A DNA stretch of 5,526 nt from an uncultured Asticcacaulis sp. (GTDB lineage: Bacteria; Pseudomonadota; Alphaproteobacteria; Caulobacterales; Caulobacteraceae), in assembly GCA_946480125.1 (NCBI GenBank), contig CAMLIY010000210.1, positions 1 to 5,526 on the forward strand, in the 5' to 3' direction. The notes beneath the pieces are model-generated. The model searched no databases, had not been told where the DNA came from, and saw nothing but the letters and a program-made list of their open reading frames with translations. Positions within the stretch are counted from its first letter, which is position 1. The number at the start of each line of letters is the position of its first letter. The position numbers and the translations under genes are program-made. This document shows positions 1-5,526 of the stretch, one piece after another.

Positions 1-1218
1 GGCGACGATGCGCAGGCGGTTGTTCGGCTGGTAGCAGGGCAGGCGGGTGACGGCTTCAGAATAGTAGATTTCGTCCCCTTCGGGGATGATCCAGTCGTCG
101 GCGACGATATAGTGGTGATAGGGCGAGCCTAAGCTCCCGGGGAAACCCAGCCAGTTGACGATCACCGGCGCCGGGCGCAGGGCCAGCAGCTTGGTGCGGC
201 CGTCGCGGGTATAGCCGTTGACGTCGATCAGGATCTGGATGCCGTCATCGGCGATGCGGCGGGCAGCGCTGACATCATCGATGGCGGTGATGTCGATGAA
301 ATGATCCGAGGTGTCCTTATAGTGAGTGTGGATCGGATCATTGGTCTGGATGCCGCAATAATAGGCAAAGACCTCAACCTTTGCGCGGTCGTGCAGACCG
401 AGCACTTCATACATCAGGTGGCCGATGGCGTGTTCGCGCAGGTCGGAGGACAGGTAGCCGATGCGGATTCGGCCAATACCATTTTTGTCCTTCTGGGCGC
501 TTTTTGCAGACCAGTGATTGGTAATGATATCCCCCACCGGCACACCGACATCTTTCAGATTATAGTGGTGGCTCAGGGCTAGCTGGAAAATGGGATCGTC
601 GGTATAGGCGTCGATCGACAGCGGTGAAATGCCAGTCAGGAGGTGCTCGCGCGTCATGTTCTCGAACGGTATGACCACCGGCCAGGCGCACTGGCGCTGG
701 CGCAGGGCGATGAAGTGCTGCATGGCCTCGCGCTGGTGCGGATCGATCTCCAGGCTAAGGCGCAGGGCGGTTTCGGCCGGCTCATCCTGGTGCGCGCCCT
801 CCAGCACGCGGGCGGCCTGATTGAGCGCCATGGTTTTGTGTTTCAATGCCGAGCCGGTGAGTTGATCGAGACGGCCGGCCAGATTGTTCCAGGTGAGGAC
901 CGCCTTGGCATTATCGCCCAGGCCCTCATAGATGCGACCGAGATTGATATAGGCGCTGTGGAAGTCCGGATTGACCTCCAGCGCGCGTTCCATGACCTCG
1001 CGTGCCCTGTTGAGATCTCGATTGTCGGTCAGGATGACGCCGAGATTGAATAGCAGGGCGTAAAGCAGCGCATGATCAGGGTTCTGCGCTATGAATGCAT
1101 CGTACAGCGCTACTGCCGCTGCGCCATGACCGCCGGCTTTCAGGGCTTCCGCCGACTGGATCAGTTCCATGACGCTCATGCCGTTAGCGGCGGGCGTGAT
1201 ATGGGCGGTGTCCGGCAT
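1..1218 (-). CDS. TPR-containing O-GlcNAc transferase-like protein (SPINDLY family, glycosyltransferase family 41), N-terminal 406 codons, cut by left edge
   Basis: The frame is open from ATG at 1218 to base 1, so the C-terminal part is missing. Residues about 15-165 are helical, alanine/leucine-rich and TPR-like; the clearest repeat is near 70-105 (ALEVNPDFHSAYINLGRIYE). The linker has a RQCAWP motif (175-180), common in bacterial SPINDLY proteins. The catalytic region begins at about 249: RIRIGYLSSDLREHAIGHLM has His263 where human OGT has the active-site-region His498. DVNGYT (332-337) and ALRPAPVIVNWLGFPG (346-361) match OGT's DLNGYT and ALRPAPIQAMWLGYPG. The family transfers sugars from nucleotide donors to Ser/Thr of cytoplasmic proteins. 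In Caulobacter a relative, FlmG, glycosylates flagellins, but nothing here shows the target or donor. The start is supported by AAGGA at 1226-1230, 7 nt upstream. It lies 70 nt beyond the thiamine-enzyme gene and probably has its own promoter. The family call is firm; the substrate is unknown. Confidence 0.9.
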   Translation of the reverse strand, partial: MPDTAHITPAANGMSVMELIQSAEALKAGGHGAAAVALYDAFIAQNPDHALLYALLFNLGVILTDNRDLNRAREVMERALEVNPDFHSAYINLGRIYEGLGDNAKAVLTWNNLAGRLDQLTGSALKHKTMALNQAARVLEGAHQDEPAETALRLSLEIDPHQREAMQHFIALRQRQCAWPVVIPFENMTREHLLTGISPLSIDAYTDDPIFQLALSHHYNLKDVGVPVGDIITNHWSAKSAQKDKNGIGRIRIGYLSSDLREHAIGHLMYEVLGLHDRAKVEVFAYYCGIQTNDPIHTHYKDTSDHFIDITAIDDVSAARRIADDGIQILIDVNGYTRDGRTKLLALRPAPVIVNWLGFPGSLGSPYHHYIVADDWIIPEGDEIYYSEAVTRLPCYQPNNRLRIVA

Positions 1219-1225
1219 GGCTGTG

Positions 1226-1230
1226 TCCTT
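1226..1230 (-). promoter_or_regulatory. Ribosome binding site of the SPINDLY-family gene
   Basis: AAGGA on the minus strand lies 7 nt before the ATG at 1218. It favours this start over the in-frame ATG codons for Met14 and Met17. Confidence 0.6.
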
Positions 1231-1247
1231 GATTCGTGGCTAGTCAC

Positions 1248-1275
1248 AACCTAGAGCGCGTTAACTTTTTGTCAA
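1248..1275 (-). promoter_or_regulatory. Candidate sigma-70-type promoter for the SPINDLY-family gene
   Basis: On the minus strand TTGACA (1270-1275) is a perfect -35 hexamer. It is followed after 16 nt by TAGGTT (1248-1253), a weak -10 keeping TA at the front and T at the end. The -10 lies about 30 nt before the ATG at 1218. A GTTAAC palindrome (1260-1265) lies in the spacer. A GANTC site (1231-1235), the target of the CcrM methylase in alphaproteobacteria, lies between -10 and start codon. The -35 is convincing, the -10 is not. No rho-independent terminator for the upstream gene is visible in this 70-nt gap. Confidence 0.4.
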
Positions 1276-1288
1276 AGCCGGCCTGAAC

Positions 1289-2938
1289 CTATTCGCCGCG
1301 CGCCACCTGATCAAGCGTCTTGGCCGGGGTGATGGCCTGCGGGTCGATGAAGCAATGGATGATGGCCGGTTTGCCGGAGGCCTGCGCGCGCTTAAAGGCA
1401 GGAGCGAATTCGGCTGTGGTGCGTACGGTCTCGCCGTGTCCGCCGAAGGCTTCGGCATAGGTTTTGAAATCCGGGTTTTTCAGATCGGTGCCGACGACGC
1501 GGTGCGGATAGTTCTTCTCCTGGTGCATGCGGATGGTGCCATACATGCCGTTATCGATCACCAGGATGATGACCGGGATATCGTACTGCACGGCGGTTGC
1601 GAACTCGTTGCCGTGCATGAGAAAGCAGCCGTCGCCGGCGAAAACGACTACGGTCTTGTCGGGGCACTGGCGCTTGGCCATGACGCCGGCCGGCACGCTG
1701 TAGCCGACGCTGCCGGAGGTGGGCGCGATCTGCGTGCGCGGCTGGGTGTGGCGCCAGTAGCGGTGCAGCCAGATAGCGTAATTGCCGGCGCCGTTGCAGG
1801 TGATGGTGTCGGCCGGCAGGTTTTCCCGCAGCCACACCATGACCTCGCCATACTGGAAGTCGCCGGGGATTTTCGCTGGCGTGGTGGTCCACATCAGGAA
1901 GTCCATATGGGCGTTTTCGGTTTCCTCGCGCCAGACGACCTGACCGGGTGTCTTGAGATAGCTGAGGGACTGGGCAAAGGCGTCCGGCGCGCAGACAATG
2001 CCGAGTTCCGGTTGGTAGACCTTGCCGATCTCACCGGCGTCCGGGAAAACGTGAACCAGAGTTTGCTTCGGTGTCGGGATATCGATCAGGGTGTAGCTCG
2101 ACGATGGCACCTCAGCCATGCGGGCACCGAGCAGGATCAGCAGGTCGGCATCCTTGACGCGCTTGGCCAGCTTGGGATTGGGCCCGAAGCCAAGATCGCC
2201 GGCATAGGACGGATGGTCCGCCGGAAAGAGCGCCGAACGGCGAAATTCGGTGGCGACAGGGATATTGAAACGCGTGGCGAAATCGGCGATCGCTTCGCAG
2301 CCTTCATAGCTCCAGTTGCTGCTACCCAGAATGACCAAAGGCTTCTTCGACTTCGCCAGCAAGGCATCAAATTGTTGAATAAGTTCGACGGAGATTTCCG
2401 GCTTCGCAAAGGTCAGGGCCGTTGCATCGGCCACGTCTGCCATATCCGTCAGAACGTCTTCCGGCAGGGAGATGACCACCGGGCCGGGGCGGCCCTGCAT
2501 GGCGACGCGGAAGGCGCGGGCGACAATTTCGGGGATGCGTCTGGCGTCGGTGATTTCGACCACCCATTTGGCGACCGAGCCGAATACCTGCTGGTAATCC
2601 ATTTCCTGAAAAGCGCCGCGGCCGAGCATGGCGCGCTCGACCTGGCCGATAAACAGAATCATAGGTGTCGAATCATGCTGCGCAATATGCACGCCATGCG
2701 CAGCATTGGTGGCGCCGGGACCGCGCGTCACGAAGCAGATCCCAGGGCGGGCGGTCAGCTTGCCATAGGCTTCGGCCATGATGGCCGCGCCGCCTTCATG
2801 ACGACAGATCAGGACGTCGATATCGGCGCCATACATGGCGTCGAGCGCCGCCAAATAGCTTTCGCCCGGCACGCAGGTGACCCGCTCGACACCCTGTTTG
2901 ACAAGTTGATCGACTAATATTTGTCCGCCGGTTCTCAT
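1289..2938 (-). CDS. Thiamine diphosphate-dependent enzyme, acetolactate synthase-like (2-oxo acid decarboxylase or carboligase of unknown substrate)
   Basis: A full-length 549-residue member of the ThDP superfamily with all three domains. The N-terminal pyrimidine-binding domain (about 1-170) carries the cofactor-activating glutamate, Glu48, in CRHEGGAAIMAEAYGK, followed by TRGPGATNAAHGV. The central domain covers about 190-335 (PLVILGSSNW, DADLLILLGARMAE). The C-terminal pyrophosphate-binding domain holds AGDGCF (GDG at 435-437) and DNGMYG (462-467), with Asn463 at the expected distance for the Mg-ThDP motif. Glu48 argues against glyoxylate carboligase, where it is Val. GDGCFLMHGNE resembles IlvB-type enzymes more than oxalyl-CoA decarboxylase. 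No IlvN-like small subunit lies beside it, so branched-chain synthesis is unlikely. The start at 2938 has a strong AGGAG 5 nt upstream and overlaps the CoA-transferase stop as ATGA, implying translational coupling. Context suggests a job in glutarate, lysine or dicarboxylate catabolism. The superfamily is certain; the reaction is not. Confidence 0.9.
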   Translation of the reverse strand: MRTGGQILVDQLVKQGVERVTCVPGESYLAALDAMYGADIDVLICRHEGGAAIMAEAYGKLTARPGICFVTRGPGATNAAHGVHIAQHDSTPMILFIGQVERAMLGRGAFQEMDYQQVFGSVAKWVVEITDARRIPEIVARAFRVAMQGRPGPVVISLPEDVLTDMADVADATALTFAKPEISVELIQQFDALLAKSKKPLVILGSSNWSYEGCEAIADFATRFNIPVATEFRRSALFPADHPSYAGDLGFGPNPKLAKRVKDADLLILLGARMAEVPSSSYTLIDIPTPKQTLVHVFPDAGEIGKVYQPELGIVCAPDAFAQSLSYLKTPGQVVWREETENAHMDFLMWTTTPAKIPGDFQYGEVMVWLRENLPADTITCNGAGNYAIWLHRYWRHTQPRTQIAPTSGSVGYSVPAGVMAKRQCPDKTVVVFAGDGCFLMHGNEFATAVQYDIPVIILVIDNGMYGTIRMHQEKNYPHRVVGTDLKNPDFKTYAEAFGGHGETVRTTAEFAPAFKRAQASGKPAIIHCFIDPQAITPAKTLDQVARGE

Positions 2939-4137
2939 ATCTTCTCCTCCCCTGCTTTAGCGGGGGAGGGGGACCCCGAAGGGGTGGAGGGGGCACTCCA
3001 CACCGCTTTTCCATTTCCTAACATGGGTGATGGTCCATCGGCCACCATGCGTTCGCCATTGATGACGATAGGTGAGGCGACGCCTGAGACTTTCGAGCCA
3101 TCAGCGGCGGTCAAGTCCAGCCGCATACCGCGATGGATAATCTGCGGATCGTTGAAGACGTCCTCGATGCGGTTGATCGGTCCGGCAGGGACACCGGCTA
3201 CCTCAAACGCCGCCAGCCATTCGGCGCGGCTCTTTTGCATCAGGTAAGGTTGCACAGCGGATTGCAAATCCGTGCGGCGGGCGACACGCAGGGCATTGGT
3301 CGCGTAGTCCGGATGGGCGGCGATATCCGTAGCGCCTAGCGCGGCGCAGAACTTCTGGAACTGAGCATCATTGCCGACAGCGACGATAACGTGGCCATCC
3401 GACACCTGAAACACCTGATAGGGCGCGATATTGGGATGGGCATTACCGAGGCGCGTCGGTGACTTGCCGGAGACCAGATAATTGCTGGCCTGGTTGGCGA
3501 GGATCGAGGTGGCGGTATCGAACAGCGACATATCGATATGACAGCCTTCACCGCTGGTTTCGCGGCCATGCAGGGCGGCCAGAATGGCGCTAGACGTATA
3601 GACGCCGGTGAATATATCGACCACGGCGACGCCGACTTTTTGCGGTTCGCGCTCGGGTTCGCCGGTAATGTCCATCAGGCCGCTCATGCCCTGAATGATG
3701 TAGTCATAGCCGGCGCGGGCGGCATAGGGGCCAGTCTGACCGAAGCCGGTTATCGAGGCGTAGATCAGGCGCGGATTGACGACTTTCAGGCTGTCGTAAT
3801 CAAGGCCGTATTTCTTCAGGCCGCCGACCTTGAAGTTCTCGATCAGGATATCAGCCTCGGCCGCCAAGGCGCGGATGGCGGCCTGGCCTTCCGGCGTCTC
3901 GAAAGCGATGGCGACCGAGGATTTACCGCGATTGGTGGCGTGGAAATAGGCCGCGCCCCATGAGTTGTCGGCGGCGTCGGTCACGAACGGCGGCCCCCAG
4001 GTGCGGGTGTCGTCGCCAACCTCCGGGCGCTCGATCTTGATGACCTCGGCGCCGAGGTCGGCCAACAATTGCCCGCACCACGGACCGGCGAGGATGCGGG
4101 CAAGTTCGAGGACTTTGAGGCCGGCGAGGGGCTTCAT
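2935..4137 (-). CDS. Family III (CaiB/BaiF) CoA-transferase, probable succinyl-CoA:glutarate CoA-transferase type
   Basis: A 400-residue protein if started at ATG 4137, where the family N-terminus begins (MKPLAGLKVLELARILAGPW). The frame is open for 14 more codons upstream, but those run into the intergenic repeat and lack family resemblance. Family hallmarks follow: LGAEVIKIERPEVGDDTR (28-45), NRGKSSVAI (69-77), ADILIENFKVG (95-105) and ARAGYDYIIQGMSGLMDITG (140-159). Asp145 in the last motif matches the catalytic aspartate that forms the acyl anhydride and CoA thioester intermediates. The family moves CoA between acids such as succinate and glutarate; human SUGCT is the glutarate example. 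With gcdH upstream, activation of free glutarate to glutaryl-CoA is the natural inference. Homologues usually end in a tail like LGEHTxEVL; here LGNGKAVWSA is followed by about 17 residues rich in Ser, Pro and Gly, encoded by a palindromic repeat. No good Shine-Dalgarno precedes 4137. The exact acid substrate is inferred. Confidence 0.9.
   Translation of the reverse strand: MKPLAGLKVLELARILAGPWCGQLLADLGAEVIKIERPEVGDDTRTWGPPFVTDAADNSWGAAYFHATNRGKSSVAIAFETPEGQAAIRALAAEADILIENFKVGGLKKYGLDYDSLKVVNPRLIYASITGFGQTGPYAARAGYDYIIQGMSGLMDITGEPEREPQKVGVAVVDIFTGVYTSSAILAALHGRETSGEGCHIDMSLFDTATSILANQASNYLVSGKSPTRLGNAHPNIAPYQVFQVSDGHVIVAVGNDAQFQKFCAALGATDIAAHPDYATNALRVARRTDLQSAVQPYLMQKSRAEWLAAFEVAGVPAGPINRIEDVFNDPQIIHRGMRLDLTAADGSKVSGVASPIVINGERMVADGPSPMLGNGKAVWSAPSTPSGSPSPAKAGEEKI
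2944..2951 (-). promoter_or_regulatory. Shine-Dalgarno of the thiamine enzyme, inside the CoA-transferase 3' end and at the repeat edge
   Basis: GGGAGGAG on the minus strand, with AGGAG at 2944-2948, lies 5 nt from the ATG at 2938. The same bases encode the Gly-Glu-Glu near the end of the CoA-transferase, and they overlap the outer arm of the palindromic repeat (from about 2946). The repeat therefore seems to supply part of this site. Pairing of the repeat arms (2946-2955 with 2960-2969) would bury most of it in a hairpin, and ribosomes finishing the upstream gene could open it. Confidence 0.65.
2945..2999. repeat. Solitary G/C-rich palindromic repeat lying within the CoA-transferase coding end
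   Basis: On the plus strand CCTCCCCTGC (2946-2955), loop TTTA, and GCGGGGGAGG (2960-2969) form a 10-bp stem with one G-T pair. A second small hairpin, ACCCC-GAA-GGGGT, spans 2973-2985, then GGAGGGGG. The order of blocks (CCTCCCC, core palindrome, GGGGAGGGGGACC, variable part, GGTGG-GGGG) matches the right half of the 4161-4305 element, so this is a single copy in the same orientation. Read on the minus strand in the CoA-transferase frame it encodes STPSGSPSPAKAGEE. The outer limits are approximate. Confidence 0.75.
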
Positions 4138-4199
4138 GCAGCAAAGCCCACAGAAGAAAGTAAGACACCCCACCACCACATCTCACGCTTCGCGTTCGT

Positions 4200-4228
4200 G
4201 CGGTCCCCCTCCCCGACAAGCGGGGAGG
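4200..4228 (+). repeat. Left arm of the inverted repeat (29 nt perfect)
   Basis: This arm is an exact reverse complement of 4246-4274. Its inner part, CCTCCCCGACAAGCGGGGAGG with CTCCCC and GGGGAG ends, can also fold on itself, so two alternative structures are possible: one long hairpin or two short ones. Confidence 0.85.
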
Positions 4229-4245
4229 TATAAGAAAAATGAGTT

Positions 4246-4274
4246 CCTCCCCGCTTGTCGGGGAGGGGGACCGC
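4246..4274 (-). repeat. Right arm of the inverted repeat (29 nt perfect)
   Basis: This arm is the exact reverse complement of 4200-4228. On the plus strand it begins CCTCCCCGCTTGTCGG and ends GGGGGACCGC, which is the orientation shared with the solitary copy at 2945-2999. Downstream, 4275-4299 continues the unit with GCGTAGCGC and GGTGGTGGGG. Confidence 0.85.
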
Positions 4275-4312
4275 AAGCGTAGCGCAGCGGTGGTGGGGTT
4301 TCTTATTTTGCA

Positions 4313-5482
4313 TCAATAAAACGCCTGCAATCCGGTCTGCGCCCGCCCCAGGATCAAGGCGTGGACATCGTGGGTGCCTTCATAGGTGTTGACCGACTCC
4401 AGGTTCTGCGCGTGGCGCATGACGTGGTATTCCTCGTGGATGCCATTGCCGCCGTGCATGTCACGCGCCTGACGGGCGATATCGAGCGCCTTGCCGCAGT
4501 TGTTGCGCTTGATCAGCGAGATCATTTCCGGCGCCATGCGGCCGGCATCGAACAACTGCCCGACGCGCAGAGCCGCTTGCAGGCCAAGGGTGATCTCGGT
4601 CTGCATATCGGCCAGTTTCTTCTGGAAAAGCTGCATCTGCGCCAGCGGCTTGCCGAATTGCTTGCGGTCGAGGCCATACTGACGCGCACGGTGCCAGCAG
4701 TCCTCGGCCGCGCCCATCACGCCCCAGGCGATGCCGTAGCGCGCACGGTTGAGGCAGCCGAATGGTCCCTTGAGGCCCGACACGTTGGGCAACAGGGCGT
4801 CTTCACCGACCTCGACGCCATCCATGACGATCTCGCCGGTGATTGAGGCGCGCAAAGATAGCTTGCCGTGGATCTTCGGGGCGGAGAGCCCCTTCAGGCC
4901 CTTTTCCAGCACGAAGCCGCGAATGACGCCATCGAGTTTGGCCCACACCACGAAGACATCGGCGATCGGCGAGTTGGAGATCCACATCTTGGTGCCGGTC
5001 AGGCGGTAACCGCCGTCAATTGTTTCGGCGCGCGTGGTCATGGCACCGGGATCGGAACCGGCATCGGGTTCGGTCAGGCCAAAGCAGCCAACCCATTCGC
5101 CGGAAGCCAGCTTGGGCAGGTACTTCATCCGCTGCGCTTCGCTGCCATAGGCATAGATCGGGTACATGACCAGCGACGACTGCACGCTCATCATCGAGCG
5201 ATAGCCTGAATCGACGCGCTCGACTTCGCGCGCTACCAGACCATAGGCGACATAGGACGTACCGGCGCCGCCATATTGTTCCGGCAGGGTGGCGCCGAGC
5301 AGGCCGAGTTCGCCCATCTCATTGAAAATGGCGCGGTCGGTATATTCCTCGCCATAGGCTTTCAGCACACGCGGCATCAGGGAACCCTGCGCATAGTCGT
5401 GCGCCGCCTCCATGATCATCCGTTCGTCGTCGCTCAGTTGCTCGGTAAGCAAAAACGGATCGTTCCAGACGAAATCAGACAT
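4313..5482 (-). CDS. gcdH: Glutaryl-CoA dehydrogenase (FAD-dependent, decarboxylating)
   Basis: A full-length 389-residue acyl-CoA dehydrogenase closely resembling human GCDH through most of its length. GCDH oxidises glutaryl-CoA and releases CO2 to give crotonyl-CoA in lysine, hydroxylysine, tryptophan and glutarate breakdown, passing electrons to electron-transfer flavoprotein. The N-terminal helical domain has [20 protein letters not shown] (about 85-104), with Glu88, Arg95 and Ser99 where the enzyme binds the distal carboxylate. [13 protein letters not shown] and WISNSP form the flavin-contacting middle domain. The C-terminal domain has [22 protein letters not shown] and [20 protein letters not shown], in which Glu368 is the catalytic base (Glu370 in the human mature enzyme). 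The arginine and NTYEGTHD mark it as GCDH rather than a generic acyl-CoA dehydrogenase. ATG 5482 is chosen; an in-frame TTG lies directly before it. The start overlaps the preceding stop by 8 nt and its Shine-Dalgarno is weak, so translational coupling is likely. It ends 175 nt before the CoA-transferase. Confidence 0.97.
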   Translation of the reverse strand: MSDFVWNDPFLLTEQLSDDERMIMEAAHDYAQGSLMPRVLKAYGEEYTDRAIFNEMGELGLLGATLPEQYGGAGTSYVAYGLVAREVERVDSGYRSMMSVQSSLVMYPIYAYGSEAQRMKYLPKLASGEWVGCFGLTEPDAGSDPGAMTTRAETIDGGYRLTGTKMWISNSPIADVFVVWAKLDGVIRGFVLEKGLKGLSAPKIHGKLSLRASITGEIVMDGVEVGEDALLPNVSGLKGPFGCLNRARYGIAWGVMGAAEDCWHRARQYGLDRKQFGKPLAQMQLFQKKLADMQTEITLGLQAALRVGQLFDAGRMAPEMISLIKRNNCGKALDIARQARDMHGGNGIHEEYHVMRHAQNLESVNTYEGTHDVHALILGRAQTGLQAFY

Positions 5483-5526
5483 CAAACACCACGCCCTGGG
5501 CCAGCGGCAGCGAGCTGCCGAAATTG
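5475..5526 (-). CDS. C-terminal tail of an unidentified upstream gene
   Basis: The frame from 5525 reads 16 codons ([16 protein letters not shown]) and stops at TGA 5475-5477, overlapping the gcdH start by 8 nt. An end-overlap like this is typical of operon neighbours, so this is probably the preceding gene in the gcdH operon. The fragment is too short to assign a family, and the reading frame itself is supported only by the overlap and its coding-like composition. Confidence 0.45.
   Translation of the reverse strand, partial: NFGSSLPLAQGVVFDV

Larger units (their letters stand above)
4161..4305. repeat. Long inverted-repeat element (paired REP/REPIN- or MITE-like) between gcdH and the CoA-transferase gene
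   Basis: The arms 4200-4228 and 4246-4274 are perfect reverse complements over 29 nt, separated by a 17-nt AT-rich centre (4229-4245). The outer segments also match: ACCCCACCACC at 4167-4177 pairs with GGTGGTGGGGT at 4289-4299, and TAAGACA (4161-4167) with TGTCTTA-like bases to 4305 apart from one mismatch. The parts between, 4178-4199 and 4275-4288, differ in length and sequence. Each arm itself holds a short palindrome (CCTCCCCGCTTGTCGGGGAGG type), so each arm is one repeat unit and the whole is two units head to head. It fills most of the 175-nt gap. As RNA it could fold into a very large hairpin and act as an attenuator, a processing site or a 3'-end stabiliser for gcdH mRNA. It carries no ORF of its own. 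Confidence 0.85.

Noticed and set aside
643..1053. Plus-strand open frame of 136 codons opposite the SPINDLY gene
   Set aside because: It is the mirror of a well-supported TPR/GT41 coding region, with no motif and no ribosome binding site.
1355..2917. A 520-codon open frame on the plus strand opposite the thiamine-enzyme gene
   Set aside because: It is almost entirely antisense to a gene with clear family motifs. Its translation has no recognisable domain, and long antisense frames are expected in GC-rich coding DNA with strong codon bias.
1289..2938. Calling the thiamine enzyme ilvB (biosynthetic acetolactate synthase), gcl or oxc
   Set aside because: No small regulatory subunit is adjacent, the active-site Glu48 excludes glyoxylate carboligase, and the GDGCFLMHGNE region differs from oxalyl-CoA decarboxylase. 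The gene symbol is left blank.
2945..2999. Rho-independent terminator at the CoA-transferase/thiamine-enzyme junction
   Set aside because: The hairpin is GC-rich, but on the minus strand it is followed by GGAGAAGATATGA rather than a T-run, and the next gene starts at once. A repeat unit explains it better.
3538..3963. Plus-strand open frame of 141 codons opposite the CoA-transferase
   Set aside because: It is antisense to the conserved catalytic region of the CoA-transferase and shows no independent protein signature.
4138..4179. Upstream extension of the CoA-transferase by 14 codons
   Set aside because: The extension (MVVGCLTFFCGLCC) runs into the repeat arm and is not family-like, while MKPLAGLKVLELA at 4137 is the standard family start.
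4161..4305. CRISPR array or insertion sequence
   Set aside because: There are only two inverted units and no regularly spaced direct repeats. There is no transposase ORF, and no target-site duplication is evident.
4134..4316. Small minus-strand open frames in the gap between gcdH and the CoA-transferase
   Set aside because: They are built mostly from the inverted repeat (peptides such as SYTSPLVGEGD), a usual by-product of these repeats being open in several frames.
4361..4846. Plus-strand open frame of 161 codons opposite gcdH
   Set aside because: It is antisense to the most conserved part of gcdH and has no domain resemblance.

Overview
The window is GC-rich and every supported gene lies on the minus strand, so transcription runs from the right edge to the left. 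The features fit an alphaproteobacterium, probably in or near the Caulobacterales. The evidence is high GC, tight same-strand packing, a SPINDLY-type O-GlcNAc transferase-like gene, a glutaryl-CoA module, and G/C-rich palindromic repeats of a kind I associate with these genomes. The genus cannot be fixed from this sequence.

Right to left: (1) 5475-5526 is the last 16 codons of an unidentified gene whose stop overlaps the next start by 8 nt. (2) 4313-5482 is gcdH, a complete glutaryl-CoA dehydrogenase with its catalytic glutamate and substrate-binding residues. (3) 4138-4312 is a 175-nt gap almost filled by a long inverted-repeat element (4161-4305). (4) 2935-4137 is a family III (CaiB/BaiF) CoA-transferase of the succinate/glutarate type. 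Its last ~17 codons lie in a second, solitary copy of the same repeat family. (5) 1289-2938 is a thiamine diphosphate enzyme of the acetolactate synthase-like superfamily, joined to the CoA-transferase by an ATGA overlap. (6) 1219-1288 is a short gap with a candidate promoter. (7) 1-1218 is the N-terminal part of a TPR/glycosyltransferase-41 (SPINDLY) protein, cut by the left edge.

Genes 2, 4 and 5 read as one catabolic unit. The CoA-transferase would activate free glutarate to glutaryl-CoA, and GcdH would oxidise and decarboxylate it to crotonyl-CoA for beta-oxidation. The thiamine enzyme has no settled role. One hypothesis is that it decarboxylates a 2-oxo acid such as 2-oxoadipate, which would feed glutarate semialdehyde and then glutarate into the pathway. 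The glycosyltransferase appears to be a separate transcription unit.

The most unusual structure is the repeat family. One copy has become coding sequence at the 3' end of the CoA-transferase and adjoins the ribosome binding site of the next gene. A head-to-head pair sits between gcdH and the CoA-transferase and could form a very large hairpin in the mRNA. I see no CRISPR array, tRNA, rRNA, transposase or defence gene.
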